A stretch of DNA of 64,000 nucleotides from Noviherbaspirillum suwonense (GTDB lineage Bacteria > Pseudomonadota > Gammaproteobacteria > Burkholderiales > Burkholderiaceae_D): positions 113,348 through 177,347 of the forward strand of contig NZ_FXUL01000012.1 of the NCBI RefSeq assembly GCF_900182955.1, written 5' to 3'. Numbering within the stretch: position 1 is the stretch's first letter; every line of letters starts with the position of its first letter. Of this stretch, positions 9,154 to 18,389 are shown piece after piece. Below the pieces are notes generated by a model. The model searched no databases, was not told the DNA's origin, and was given only the letters and a program-made list of their open reading frames with translations. The translations under genes and the position numbers were made by a program.

Positions 9154-10134
9154 ATGCGAAACGGTTTGGGTGTGTGTGGTACGTTCGCGCTGGTTCTGGG
9201 ACCGGCCCTGTTGAATCTTTCATCTGCGGCGGCGCAGGAGGCAGGCGTTCCCAAAATGATAAAGATCGTCGTTCCCTTTTCTGCCGGCGGGAGCAACGAT
9301 CTGTTTGCGCGCGCCGTCGCGCAGAAACTCGGGGCAAGGCTCGGCACGAATGTCATCGTTGACAACCGTCCTGGCGCCGGCGGAACAATCGGGACGGAAG
9401 CGGTGGCGCGTGCGGATGCGGACGGGGCAACGTTGCTGCTGACATCGACATCATTTGCGACCAACGCTGCCGTGCAGGCCAAACTGCCGTACGACCCCGT
9501 CAAGTCTTTCGCGCCCGTTGCGCTCGTAGCCAAGGGCGCGATGGTGCTTGTCGTCGGCAACAACACGCCGTACAAGTCGTTCGGCGATTTGATGAAGGTC
9601 GCAAAAGACGGCAAGAATACATTGAACTATGGATCGGCCGGCCCGGGTTCGATCGGCCAGATGAGCACGGAGCTGCTCAACTCGGTCGCTAAAACGACCT
9701 CGCTGCATGTCCCTTACAAGGGCATCAGCAATGCGGTGACCGATATGATCGGCGGCAATATCGACTTCATGATTACCACGTTTGCTTCAGTGGGAGGCCA
9801 ACTGAAGGCCGGGCAGATTCGACCGGTCGCGGTGACGTCGCAGCAGCAATCAAAATTCCTGCCCAACGTGCCCCCGATCGCGGACACGGTGCCTGGCTAT
9901 CAGGTCGATGTCTGGTGGGCCATGTTTGCACCGGCAAAGACTCCATCGCCGATGATCGCGAAGCTCAATGCGGCAGTTCGCGAAGTGAGCGTCCAGCCGG
10001 ACATGATCACGCTGTTTGCCCAGGAAGGCGCCGAACCGACGGCGCTGACACCCGAACAGACCGGCGCCTACGTAGGAGAAGAAGTGGATAAGTGGAAGAA
10101 ACTTGCTCGAGAGCGCAATATCACCGTGAACTAA
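9154..10134 (+). CDS. Bug-family (TctC-like) solute-binding protein
   Basis: This 326-residue periplasmic receptor of the tripartite tricarboxylate family binds small carboxylates. A cleavable signal peptide ends near LSSAAAQEAG. Family landmarks are IVVPFSAGGSNDLFAR (strand 1 and ligand loop), VDNRPGAGGTIGTEAVARADADG, and the second-lobe LHVPYKG. I chose ATG 9154 because GGAGAAG lies just upstream and because the earlier in-frame ATG at 9130 lies inside the operator palindrome. No tctA or tctB membrane subunits are nearby, as is common for orphan Bug receptors. It converges on the IclR gene, whose operator copy controls its promoter, so it probably supplies the substrate for the CoA-transferase cluster. 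Confidence 0.9.
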   Translation: MRNGLGVCGTFALVLGPALLNLSSAAAQEAGVPKMIKIVVPFSAGGSNDLFARAVAQKLGARLGTNVIVDNRPGAGGTIGTEAVARADADGATLLLTSTSFATNAAVQAKLPYDPVKSFAPVALVAKGAMVLVVGNNTPYKSFGDLMKVAKDGKNTLNYGSAGPGSIGQMSTELLNSVAKTTSLHVPYKGISNAVTDMIGGNIDFMITTFASVGGQLKAGQIRPVAVTSQQQSKFLPNVPPIADTVPGYQVDVWWAMFAPAKTPSPMIAKLNAAVREVSVQPDMITLFAQEGAEPTALTPEQTGAYVGEEVDKWKKLARERNITVN

Positions 10135-10146
10135 AAATCGCAGTGC

Positions 10147-10932
10147 TCATGTCGGTATTCGTACGCCGGCCAGCTTCTCGAACGGCGGGGAGAAGATCGC
10201 AGGATTTCCTCCCAGGTCGGCTGTGAGCTTGCGCCCAGCTTCCATCACAAAAGGGAGGCACGTATCGAAGGCCTTCTTGTTAAAGCGAAACAGGGGAATG
10301 CCAAGCGACACGGAGCCGACAAGCTGCTGCCGGACGGAGAAGACCGGGCAGGCGATGGCGCCCGTCTCGAAATCCCGCTCGCCGAGCGAGACCGCGTAAC
10401 CGGCGGTGCGTATCCTGTTGAAGTTTTCTCCAGGCTGCCCTGAAAACGCCAGCAGCACCTTGCCGGCAGCGCCCCTGTCGAGAGGAACCCGCTCCCCCTC
10501 ACGCAAGTTCATGCGCACGCTGCGGACATGATGGAGGCGGTGCAGGCAGACACGCTCGTCGCCCTCCCTGACGTATAACGCAGCCGTTTCCTCCGTTTGC
10601 CTAACCAGTTCGCGCAGCACCGGGAGCACGTACTCCTGCAGCCGGAATGATTCCTGGTACAGCATCCCGAGGAAAAACGGCGTCGGGCCCAGCATGTACC
10701 GTCCATCAGCGAGCCGCTTCAGATAGCCGAAATGTTCGAGCGACTCGCAAAGCCGCAGGATCGTACTGTGATACAGCCCCGTCGCATTCATTAATTCGGT
10801 CAGCGTCATGCCGTCGATGCTTTGTTCGAATGCCTGGAGGATGGTCAGGGCGCGGTTGACTGCTGCAACGCCTGGTTCCGCTTCGGCGGTGGCGTCAGAT
10901 GTTTTGGATGATTTCGCTTGCGAGTGTTTCAT
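10147..10932 (-). CDS. IclR family transcriptional regulator
   Basis: This 261-residue regulator has the usual IclR layout. The N-terminal winged helix-turn-helix spans residues 22-80 (VNRALTILQAFE, MTLTELMNATGLYHSTILRL, then GYLKRLADGRYMLG). The C-terminal effector-binding domain spans 95-250, with DRGAAGKVLLAF and ACPVFSVRQQLVGSVSLGIP. It is convergent with the Bug gene and divergent from the CoA-transferase operon. Identical palindromes mark the promoters of both, including its own upstream region, so autoregulation and control of both units is likely. The inducer is probably the substrate or CoA intermediate of the pathway, but this is not visible from sequence. Confidence 0.92.
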   Translation of the reverse strand: MKHSQAKSSKTSDATAEAEPGVAAVNRALTILQAFEQSIDGMTLTELMNATGLYHSTILRLCESLEHFGYLKRLADGRYMLGPTPFFLGMLYQESFRLQEYVLPVLRELVRQTEETAALYVREGDERVCLHRLHHVRSVRMNLREGERVPLDRGAAGKVLLAFSGQPGENFNRIRTAGYAVSLGERDFETGAIACPVFSVRQQLVGSVSLGIPLFRFNKKAFDTCLPFVMEAGRKLTADLGGNPAIFSPPFEKLAGVRIPT

Positions 10933-11040
10933 TGTGCAGAGTTCGGGGGAATGTCATTAAAACAGGAGCCTGAGGATGAAGGAAAACAGCCGTCGATGCA
11001 ACCGCTTGTGAAACATCACGCCCGCAAAATAGCCGTTTTC

Positions 11041-11062
11041 TATAATAGACATGATGTCTATT
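11041..11062 (+). promoter_or_regulatory. -10 box overlapped by 19-bp operator, site 2
   Basis: A perfect TATAAT (11041-11046) is overlapped by the perfect 19-base palindrome AATAGACATGATGTCTATT (11044-11062), whose 13-base core equals site 1. No good -35 box is placed for it, which would fit an activator-dependent or weak promoter. The site lies between the divergent IclR and CoA-transferase genes. Confidence 0.65.
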
Positions 11063-11178
11063 TTTAGTTAGACTGTATCGCGTGGTTTGATTAAGGCGGC
11101 ATACCGCAAGCGGTGACGCCGGGACGAACCATCCCGTTCACAGGGCATCCGTACCTGCGAACGACTTTGGAGACACTG

Positions 11179-12447
11179 ATGACAATGCTGCATAAAAAAG
11201 AGTACACCCCGGATGCCCGCGGCCCACTGCACGGCATACGGGTCGTAGATCTGTCGCGCCTGGTGGCCGGCAACATGCTTACGCTGCAGCTTGCGGATTT
11301 CGGTGCGGATGTCATCAAGATCGAGCCGCTGAAAGGCGACACCTTGCGTGCGTTCCGGACCAACGGCCTGGAGACGTTCTGGAAAGCCTACGCGCGTAAC
11401 AAGAAGAGCGTTTGCCTTGACTTTCGTCGAGCTGAAGGAATCGAGCTGGTCCTGCAACTGGCGGCGCAGGCTGACGTGCTGGTGGAAAGCTTCCGTCCGG
11501 GCGTTATGGAAGAGATGGGCCTGGGGCCGGACGTCCTCTTGCGGCTGAATCCAGGGCTGGTGATTGCCCGCATTTCCGGTTGGGGCCAGACCGGCCCTTA
11601 CCGGCACAAGCCCGGCTTCGGCACGCTGGTGGAAGGGTACTCCGGCTTTGCCGCAATGAACGGCTTTGCCGACCGCGAGCCGGTGCTGCCGCCGATGTTC
11701 CTTGGCGATATGGCTACCGGCCTCTATGGCGCAAGTGCGGTGATGACGGCGCTCTGGAATGTCAGGGTCAACCATGGGGACGGCCAGGTCATCGACCTTT
11801 CGCTGTTCGAGCCAACGCTGTCCATACTCGGACCGCATGCCGCCAACTTCAAGTTGACGGGCACGGTCAAGGCGCGCACGGGCAGCCGGTCGAGCACCAC
11901 CGCGCCACGAAACGCCTACCAGACGCTGGACAAGAAATGGCTATGCTTGTCGACTTCGACCCAGACGATGGCGGAACGGCTGTTCGCCGCCATCGGGCGC
12001 GCTGATATGAACAGCGACCAGCGGTTCAGCTCCAACGCTGCCCGCCTTGCGCATCTCGAGGAGGTCGAGCTCGTCGTACAGAATTTCATTTCGCAAAAAA
12101 CACTGGCAGAAAATCTATCCCTGTTCGACCGGGCCGGCGTGACCATCGGCCCGATCTACGATGCCGCGCAGCTTGTCGACGACCCCTATGTCATCGAGCG
12201 TGAAAGCATCGTGGAAATCGAGGATGACGAGCTTGGCCTGATGCCGGTGCATAACATCGTCCCCCGACTGCAGGGCACGCCTGGCAGTTTTCGCATGGCG
12301 GCGCCGGTAATGGGGCAGCACAGCGCCGAGTTGCTGGAGCCTTTGCTCGGGTCGGCAAGCTATCGAAGACTGGTAGGCGAGGGCGTGATTGTCGAGGGCA
12401 GCCTGGCGACGTCTGCCGCGGCAAGCAGCACGGCCGCCGAAACCTAG
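11179..12447 (+). CDS. CaiB/BaiF family CoA-transferase
   Basis: This 422-residue class III CoA-transferase moves CoA between carboxylic acids. The N-terminus has the family motif LHGIRVVDLSRLVAGNM, then LADFGADVIKIEPLKGD. The conserved SVCLDF segment, VLVESFRPGVMEEMGL, and RISGWGQTGPYRHKPGFG follow. In this family the catalytic Asp lies after the GDM/GDMATG segment, present here as LGDMATGLYG. I preferred ATG 11179 over 11113 because GGAGA precedes it at good spacing and it gives the usual N-terminal length. It is the first gene of an operon with a dioxygenase and a broken lyase, driven from the IclR-marked promoter. Substrate unknown. Confidence 0.9.
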   Translation: MTMLHKKEYTPDARGPLHGIRVVDLSRLVAGNMLTLQLADFGADVIKIEPLKGDTLRAFRTNGLETFWKAYARNKKSVCLDFRRAEGIELVLQLAAQADVLVESFRPGVMEEMGLGPDVLLRLNPGLVIARISGWGQTGPYRHKPGFGTLVEGYSGFAAMNGFADREPVLPPMFLGDMATGLYGASAVMTALWNVRVNHGDGQVIDLSLFEPTLSILGPHAANFKLTGTVKARTGSRSSTTAPRNAYQTLDKKWLCLSTSTQTMAERLFAAIGRADMNSDQRFSSNAARLAHLEEVELVVQNFISQKTLAENLSLFDRAGVTIGPIYDAAQLVDDPYVIERESIVEIEDDELGLMPVHNIVPRLQGTPGSFRMAAPVMGQHSAELLEPLLGSASYRRLVGEGVIVEGSLATSAAASSTAAET

Positions 12448-12521
12448 GGCAGGGCCACAATCTGCGTGTTCGAAGCATCGCGCAGGCATCTATCTAGCGG
12501 TTAACTACATTGGAGAAAATG

Positions 12522-13607
12522 ATGAATCAGTTAGGCCAACCGATCAAATCGCGTGGTGTCTGGAAAGGTCCCGAGATCGACTGGAAAGAAGAAGGCCTCC
12601 ATATACTCTCTGCCGAAGAACTCGGGGAAATCGATCGTGCGCTGCAGCACCTGCTTTCCCTCGGCGAAGTCGATTTCCCACAGATCACCGTCGAAACATT
12701 TCCACTCGACGGCGTCGGCAAATTGATGGCGTCGCTGCCCGACCGCCTGCGCAATGGACGGGGCTTCCTGATGCTGCGTGGATTGCCGCGGGAAAAATAT
12801 TCTGACGATGACATGACCCGGATCTACTTCGGTCTGGGCGCCTACATCGGCAAGCCGATGGTGCAGTCCTATCTGGGAGACATCCTTGGTCACGTGGTTG
12901 ACGTCAGCGACCTGGAGCCGAAATCCCGCGGCTACCGCAAGGGCGGAGGACAACTGATGCACACGGATTCATGCGACATCATCGGCCTGATGTGCCTGCG
13001 CACCGCCATCGCCGGTGGAGAAAGCCGAATTTCGAGCGCGCTGGCCATTCACAACCACCTGGCGGAACATCGTCCCGACCTGCTTGCGGTGCTTCGCGAG
13101 GGGCTGTACCTGAAGCGCACCGATGAAGACGGCCGGCGCGCCACGAAGACTTACAGCAGCGAACGGGTGCCGTTTTTCCATGAAGACGATGGCGAGATCA
13201 CCTGCTATCTGCCGACCGGCTATGCGCGGCTCGCGGAGAAAAGTGGGCAGCGGCCTTTTACGCCGCTCGAGTCCGAGGCCTTGCTCACCGTGCGCAAGAT
13301 TGCGGCATCGCCCGAATTCTTTCTCGACATGGGATTTAAGGACGGCGACATCCAGTTTCTCAACAATCGCATCATGGTTCACGGCCGGACCGACTACCAG
13401 GACGAGAAAGAGCTGTCCAAGCGACGTCATCTGCTGCGGCTATGGCTTTCCGTTTCTTCGTGGCCGGATATGCCGGAGAGCCAGGTGTTCCACACGCCGG
13501 AGGATCACCGCCTGTGGGCGCAATATCGCAAGCCCTTTGCCGAACTGCCGTCGGTGCACGACCGTAACCTGCTGGAGCCAAACGCTGAAAAGCGGATGGT
13601 GGATTGA
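12522..13607 (+). CDS. TauD/TfdA-like Fe(II)/2-oxoglutarate dioxygenase
   Basis: This oxygenase of about 361 residues has the 2-His-1-carboxylate facial triad: HTD at about residue 147 (QLMHTDSCD) and the distal histidine in NNRIMVHGRTDY (about residue 288). The 2-oxoglutarate-binding arginine fits RRHLLRLWLS (about residue 308). Upstream, GRGFLMLRGLP is the usual family strand. Two ATGs (12519, 12522) follow GGAG; the second has better spacing. The gene lies 74 bases after the CoA-transferase on the same strand. It probably hydroxylates the pathway acid or a close derivative. The link is by position, and the substrate is unknown. Confidence 0.85.
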   Translation: MNQLGQPIKSRGVWKGPEIDWKEEGLHILSAEELGEIDRALQHLLSLGEVDFPQITVETFPLDGVGKLMASLPDRLRNGRGFLMLRGLPREKYSDDDMTRIYFGLGAYIGKPMVQSYLGDILGHVVDVSDLEPKSRGYRKGGGQLMHTDSCDIIGLMCLRTAIAGGESRISSALAIHNHLAEHRPDLLAVLREGLYLKRTDEDGRRATKTYSSERVPFFHEDDGEITCYLPTGYARLAEKSGQRPFTPLESEALLTVRKIAASPEFFLDMGFKDGDIQFLNNRIMVHGRTDYQDEKELSKRRHLLRLWLSVSSWPDMPESQVFHTPEDHRLWAQYRKPFAELPSVHDRNLLEPNAEKRMVD

Positions 13608-13718
13608 TGCAGGACGCATGCATGCGAGTTGGACGGCATACCGGTCCCGAAGGTCTACGCGGCTGCCGGTCTGACACCATGCTTTGCAACCACAGCCGAT
13701 TGCAAAGCGAGGTTCATC

Positions 13719-14618
13719 ATGCATGACGCCAAGCCGCGTGCCATCATCATGCGCACCAAGCTGTTCGTGCCGGGGTCCCGGCCGGAACTTTTTGAGAAAG
13801 CGCTGCAAAGCGGCGCCGACGCAATCTCGATCGACCTGGAAGACGCCGTCACGGATGACTGCAAGGATTAGGCGCGCATGCTGACAGCGGCGTTCCTGGA
13901 CCGGCAAGCTGCCCTGCCTGGCTCTGCCGCGATGGTCGTGGTGCGGGTGAACGGCCTGTCGACCGCGCATTTCAGCGCCGATGCGGAAGCCGTCGTCCGG
14001 CCCGGTCTGGCAGTGCTCAACCTGCCGAAGGTCGAGTCCGCCAGCGAGGTGCGCACCGTCAGCGAGCTGCTTGCCCGGCTCGAGCACGACCGCGGCCTTG
14101 CCCAGCCTATCCGCATCCTGGCGAATATCGAGTCTCCACGCGGCTTGCGACTGGCCGCCGACATCGCCGCGGCCAGTCGCCGCATCATCGGCCTGCAGCT
14201 TGGATTCGGCGATCTGTTCGAGCCACTTGGCATCGACCGCGACGATCTGGCTGCCGTCAGGCAGGTACAGTTGGCCGTGCGTCTGGCCGCCGGGGAAGCC
14301 GGCGTCGATGCCTACGACGGCGCTTTCGCGGCCGTTCGGGACATCGACGGCTTTCGGATCGAGGCCGAGCATGCGCGCAGGCTCGGCTTCAAGGGGAAGA
14401 GCTGCATCCATCCGACCCAGGTCGCCGTCGCCAATGCGGCATTCAGTCCGCGCGAGCATGAAATCGCATTTGCCGAACGTGTCGTCGCAGCCTGGAACGA
14501 GGCTTCGTCAGCGGGGCGCGGCGCGATCGTAGTCGATGGCAAGATGATCGACCGTCCATTTGCAGACCGGGCGCAGGCGGTGCTTGCATTGACGAAGCGA
14601 ATTGCGCGCAGCAGGTAG
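13719..14618 (+). pseudogene. HpcH/HpaI aldolase / CitE-like lyase, broken by one amber codon
   Basis: The family normally cleaves a beta-hydroxyacyl-CoA or related acid (citramalyl-, malyl- or citryl-CoA type). The start is visible as RTKLFVPGSRPELFEKAL, followed by SIDLEDAV. At 13869-13871 the frame meets TAG in KD[stop]ARML, then continues without any shift through ANIESPRGL, LQLGFGDL and KSCIHPTQV to 14618. In relatives this position is usually KDEAR, so a single GAG to TAG change explains it. All other motifs are intact, which indicates a recent loss or a sequencing error. It is third in the CoA-transferase operon. Confidence 0.8.
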
Positions 14619-14787
14619 CCGGGCGGCGCAGCGCCTTGTTGGCGCATAGTGCCCGGCACCCCGTCAGCATGGCCGTTGCTACCAGTCGCAGCGCACCTCC
14701 CTGGATTGTGGCGGAGGGTCTTGCCTGTGACGCTGCGACATGAGGCGCCACGGTCTGCGACGGCATCGGAATGCTGGGCGCCGACAG

Positions 14788-15147
14788 TTAAAAGTCATAG
14801 CCCGCATACAGCATGCCGAAGATCGCGACCAGGATGGCAATCGGCATCAGGGCCAGGGCAGGACGCAGCCATCGCGGCACCGGCTTGCCCAGCCTGCCGC
14901 CGTTATGGCGTTCCGCCCAGGCCTGGGCATGCATGAATGCGTAACGCCACGCGTCCAGCGACGCAAGAACGCCCGGGATCCCGGTCCAGCAAAACGCAAG
15001 GGACAGCAGGCCGAGGTATGGCCGGCGCAGATAGAAGTGATGCAGGCCGAGGTCGCCGAGCAGTGCCGCCAGCAGTACGGCACGGGTCTGATCCCGGTAA
15101 GCGCGAGCCACGGCAGTCGGTTTGTCCAGATAGATATCCTCGCTCAT
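14788..15147 (-). CDS. TM2-domain membrane protein
   Basis: This 119-residue small inner-membrane protein has a TM2 domain. The first segment is LLAALLGDLGLHHFYL followed by RRPYLGLLSLAF, with the conserved G..HFYL motif and a polar turn. A second helix follows around GIPGVLASLDAWRYAF. A third hydrophobic segment near the C-terminus (LALMPIAILVAIFG) is added. The role is not known; TM2 proteins occur in many bacteria, often as accessory membrane proteins. It lies on the same strand just after the decayed unit at 15248-15758, so they may once have formed one locus. The start is the only ATG before the TM2 motif. Confidence 0.7.
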   Translation of the reverse strand: MSEDIYLDKPTAVARAYRDQTRAVLLAALLGDLGLHHFYLRRPYLGLLSLAFCWTGIPGVLASLDAWRYAFMHAQAWAERHNGGRLGKPVPRWLRPALALMPIAILVAIFGMLYAGYDF

Positions 15148-15247
15148 ATCACGCCCGGCTGCGCCGATAATCCGGTCGGCGCGGCAAGCCGCGGTGCGAC
15201 GTACCGCTCTTCATGCCGGTGCGCCGGCATGGTAGCGGACCGGTTCG

Positions 15248-15758
15248 TGCAACGCGGCAGGTAAGCAAATAACCGGAGTATAAGGGCAAGGGGCTGAATC
15301 GCAGGACGGCTAACCAAAGCGGCTGCAATTGACGGTCGAACACTCATCAATTTCGTGTTCGATGGGCGCGGCTGCGCCAAGGTTGTAGCGGAAGGAAGAT
15401 CTTCACGGAATGGACACGCAGGGCCTGCAGCGCTTCGCCGGTCCAGGCAACTGATGCGGCTTTCATTACCCGCCATGCCTGTCGGATAACTACAGTGGAT
15501 TCATCATGGCACAGCAGGTAGGGCTCCGGCCTCCAGAGTGCCTGCCAACGCCCGCCCGGCCTGCTTCGAGGGCTTCAAGAAGAGGTGGACGCCGGCGTGG
15601 TCCATCGGGAACAGGCCGTTCGCTCTCGCCTGCCTGGGCTGCCTCCTCAAACACCTTGTAGCCAGGATACCCCGGTGTGCGCGCCTTTCCTTCGCATCCT
15701 CCGACCATGCCAACCGCCATGAACACGGAAAAGACGCGATTTTTGCCGCACGCAGCAC
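15248..15758 (-). repeat. Decayed ~500-bp unit, copy 2 (partner at 8567-9069)
   Basis: This is colinear with 8567-9069 (offset 6682-6686 throughout). On the minus strand the leader reads KNRVFSVFMAVGMVGGCEGK, which looks like a lipoprotein signal with a GGC lipobox, and the frame runs about 90 codons to HSGGRSPTCCAMMNPL. The position where ATG would be expected reads GGC, so no proper start remains. The paired cysteines after a GG motif loosely recall DUF3304-type lipoproteins, but that is a weak guess. A further CAAGGGCAAGGG lies at 15758-15769, just beyond the leader. Nothing else recognisable is seen between the TM2 gene and the SCO gene. Confidence 0.55.
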
Positions 15759-15774
15759 AAGGGCAAGGGCTCGC

Positions 15775-16380
15775 CTATAAGGTCAGGATGGACCGGGCGA
15801 TCTGGCTTGCCGAACTGGCGGCCGGCGACATCGCCCAACGATCGCGCCGTTCATCGCCGAAGCGGATCATCCCCGTGTGCTGCGACAGTTCGGCATCGGC
15901 TGCCGGATCGACGTCATAGAAGCCCAGCCGGCGCCGGATCAGGTCCATCTCGGCCGGGTTCCCGGTCAGGAAAGTCCATCCCGGCCCGATATCGTATTGT
16001 TTGACATAGTCGCGCAGGGCCGCAGGCGTATCGAATTCCGGGCGCAGCGTCAGCGAGTACATGAATATGTCCCGGCCGACGCGGCCGCCGAGTTTCTGCT
16101 GCACCTGGATCAGGTTGGCCGTGGTGGCCGGGCACACGCCGGTACACACCGCGTACATCATGTTGAAGATCACTGTCCTTCCGCGCACGAGGTCGTCGTA
16201 GAAACGCACCGTGCGGCCGTCATGCGTCTGGAGGAGCGCATTCGGGAAGTAGCCCTCGCGCGGACCGGCCTTGCGCGCCGCCGGCACCGCCGCGGATAAC
16301 GAGGGAAGGGTGGCCAGGGACAAGGCGCCCTTGAGGAAATGGCGCTTGGATGGAACCGTCGGGTTTATGCTGTCGTTCAT
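15775..16380 (-). CDS. SCO1/SenC/PrrC family copper chaperone
   Basis: This thioredoxin-fold protein of about 201 residues delivers copper or handles redox outside the cytoplasm. The copper/redox motif CTGVCP sits near residue 85 (CxxxC), and the third ligand fits the late histidine in LSQHTGM. A twin-arginine-like or Sec signal (KRHFLKGALSLATLPSLSAA) lies at the N-terminus, where KR replaces RR. I chose ATG 16380 because it places this signal at the start. The gene follows the multicopper oxidase on the same strand with a 46-base gap, so it is likely co-transcribed and may metallate that oxidase. Confidence 0.88.
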   Translation of the reverse strand: MNDSINPTVPSKRHFLKGALSLATLPSLSAAVPAARKAGPREGYFPNALLQTHDGRTVRFYDDLVRGRTVIFNMMYAVCTGVCPATTANLIQVQQKLGGRVGRDIFMYSLTLRPEFDTPAALRDYVKQYDIGPGWTFLTGNPAEMDLIRRRLGFYDVDPAADAELSQHTGMIRFGDERRDRWAMSPAASSASQIARSILTL

Positions 16381-16426
16381 GGCTTGTCTCGCATGGGAAG
16401 TGAGGGTAAAGGGCATCCGCTGCGGC

Positions 16427-18241
16427 TCAAGGCACGACATCCCAGCGCACCATCATTGCGTGGTCCTCATGGACGGTGTTATGGCAATGCATGATGTATT
16501 TGCCGACGAAGTCGGTGAAGCGCAAATAGATACGTATTTCCTCGCCTTCGCCGAGCGGATACACATCCTTGCGGCCGCGTTCGTGCTCGGGCGGCTGCCT
16601 GCCATTGCGGGACAGGATGCGGCCTTCGGTCGCATGGATATGGATCGGGTGCCACCAGCCGCCCTTGCCCTTCAATACCCAGATTTCGGCGGTGCCGCGC
16701 TTGATGATGGCTGCCGGCTTGGTCACGTCGAATAGTTGCCCGTTAACCGACCAGGTACTGTTATTGCGATCGAATTCCCACACCCGCGTCCTGACCGCGT
16801 CTTTCGGGTCGAATGGCGGCTGTTCACGCAGCAAGGGTGGAACCTGGCTGACGTCCTCGGTCGGCGGGTTGCTGTCGACATCGAAGCGCAGCAGCTGGGG
16901 GCCGCCGCTGCTCAGCGACTCCTTCGGACCGCGGCCATCGGTTTGCAGCAGCCGGTTGACCAGGTAGAGCTTGCTCCCGATCGGGAATTTCGAGAAATCG
17001 ACGACGATGTCGCCGCGTTCGGCAGGCGAAAGACGCACCTTCTTCATGGTCAGCGGCTTGGCAAGCAGGTTGCCGTCATTGGCGATATAGCTGAACGACT
17101 GGTCGCCGCCGGGGCCCGTGAGGAAGAATTCGTAGAAGCGCGACGAACTCCCGTTAAGCAGGCGGAATCGATACTTGCGGCGCTCGACCTTGAAATAAGG
17201 CTGTATCTTCCCGTTCACGCAAACCTTGTTGCCCAGGATGCCATCGGTATTGAACTGATCGAACTGCAGGTAGCCGCCGGAATCGAATTTCTTGTCCTGG
17301 AACACCAGCGGGATATCGTACTTGCCCACGCCGCTGGGCAGGCGCAGCGCCTTGGGATTGGTATCGTATTCATTCCCGGAGTCGACCTCATCAAACAGCA
17401 GGTAGAAACCCGCCAGGCCCTTGTAGACATTGGGCGCGGTGAAATCCATGCGGTGGTCGTGATACCAGAGCGTGCCCAGGGCTTCGCGCGGCTCGCCGTC
17501 AGTTTCCGGATATTTGTCATGCTCGGCATAGCAGTTCGGATAATGATGATCCTTGAAGCTGCCGGGCCGGGTCAGGGAAGGGCCAAATTTATCCTTGCTG
17601 TACCAGTCGCCGGGAAAGCCGTCGCTTTCCGACGGCGCATGCAGATTATGCAGGTGGGTCGAGATCTCCGGGGAGCCATAGCCGATGTGCGTCGCCGAGG
17701 ACGGCAGGTGGTTATGGATGCGCACAAGCACCGGCGTGCCGTAACGCGCCACGAAGGTCGGACCGGGAACCGTTCCATCGTAACCCCAGATTTTCTGGGT
17801 CGGCAGCTGCGGGTGGAATGAATGATCGGCCTCCCTGACGTAAAGCTCGCAGGCTTTCTTGGGCGATTCCCGCTCCCCGACCCAGAACTGATGCCGGTCG
17901 CGGCCGCACTCGCCTTCCACCGGCATCTCGGCGGGTCGCGGCCACAAATCTGCCGGATCCTTCCACTGTTTAATCGCAGGAATAGGCAAGGGCATTGCAA
18001 ATGGGGTCAACGCCGGCCGCGGCGCCATTCCCGCTTCGTCGAATTCTGCATTCGCGTCTTTTGCGGTTGCGGCTTTATGGCCGAGCAGCGCATAACCTGC
18101 TGCTACGCCGGTGCCCAGTTTCAGCAGGGCGCGTCGCGAAAAGTCGCCTTTGAGACTTATCGATTTCAATTCGCCTGGAGCCGTGCTTATCGCAGGATCG
18201 ATTTCAGCATCCTCGGTTTCCCGTGGTTTTGGAAAGTCCAT
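16427..18241 (-). CDS. Tat-exported multicopper oxidase
   Basis: This three-domain multicopper oxidase has about 604 residues. A twin-arginine signal (SRRALLKLGTGVAAGYALLG) is followed by the cupredoxin domains. All copper-binding motifs are present: STHLHNLHAP (HxH, about 220), GTLWYHDHRMD (HDH, about 275), WWHPIHIHATEG (about 545) and the type 1 region GKYIMHCHNTVHEDHAMM near the C-terminus. I took ATG 18241 because AGGAGA precedes it and the preceding extension lacks features. It resembles bilirubin-oxidase and CotA-like enzymes. The substrate could be phenolic compounds or metal ions. A consensus FNR site lies 150 bases upstream, and the SCO gene follows. Confidence 0.92.
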   Translation of the reverse strand: MDFPKPRETEDAEIDPAISTAPGELKSISLKGDFSRRALLKLGTGVAAGYALLGHKAATAKDANAEFDEAGMAPRPALTPFAMPLPIPAIKQWKDPADLWPRPAEMPVEGECGRDRHQFWVGERESPKKACELYVREADHSFHPQLPTQKIWGYDGTVPGPTFVARYGTPVLVRIHNHLPSSATHIGYGSPEISTHLHNLHAPSESDGFPGDWYSKDKFGPSLTRPGSFKDHHYPNCYAEHDKYPETDGEPREALGTLWYHDHRMDFTAPNVYKGLAGFYLLFDEVDSGNEYDTNPKALRLPSGVGKYDIPLVFQDKKFDSGGYLQFDQFNTDGILGNKVCVNGKIQPYFKVERRKYRFRLLNGSSSRFYEFFLTGPGGDQSFSYIANDGNLLAKPLTMKKVRLSPAERGDIVVDFSKFPIGSKLYLVNRLLQTDGRGPKESLSSGGPQLLRFDVDSNPPTEDVSQVPPLLREQPPFDPKDAVRTRVWEFDRNNSTWSVNGQLFDVTKPAAIIKRGTAEIWVLKGKGGWWHPIHIHATEGRILSRNGRQPPEHERGRKDVYPLGEGEEIRIYLRFTDFVGKYIMHCHNTVHEDHAMMVRWDVVP

Positions 18242-18389
18242 TAAATCATCTCCTGACAAAAAATAGGGATCATGGAAGCAAACTCTTTTCTGGCGCATTA
18301 GGGCGGAAAAACGCCGAATTCGTTTTTCAATGCGCTTTTCGTTTATTCGCATTCCGGAATATATCTTGTGTTGTTCTGTTCCGTGTTTT

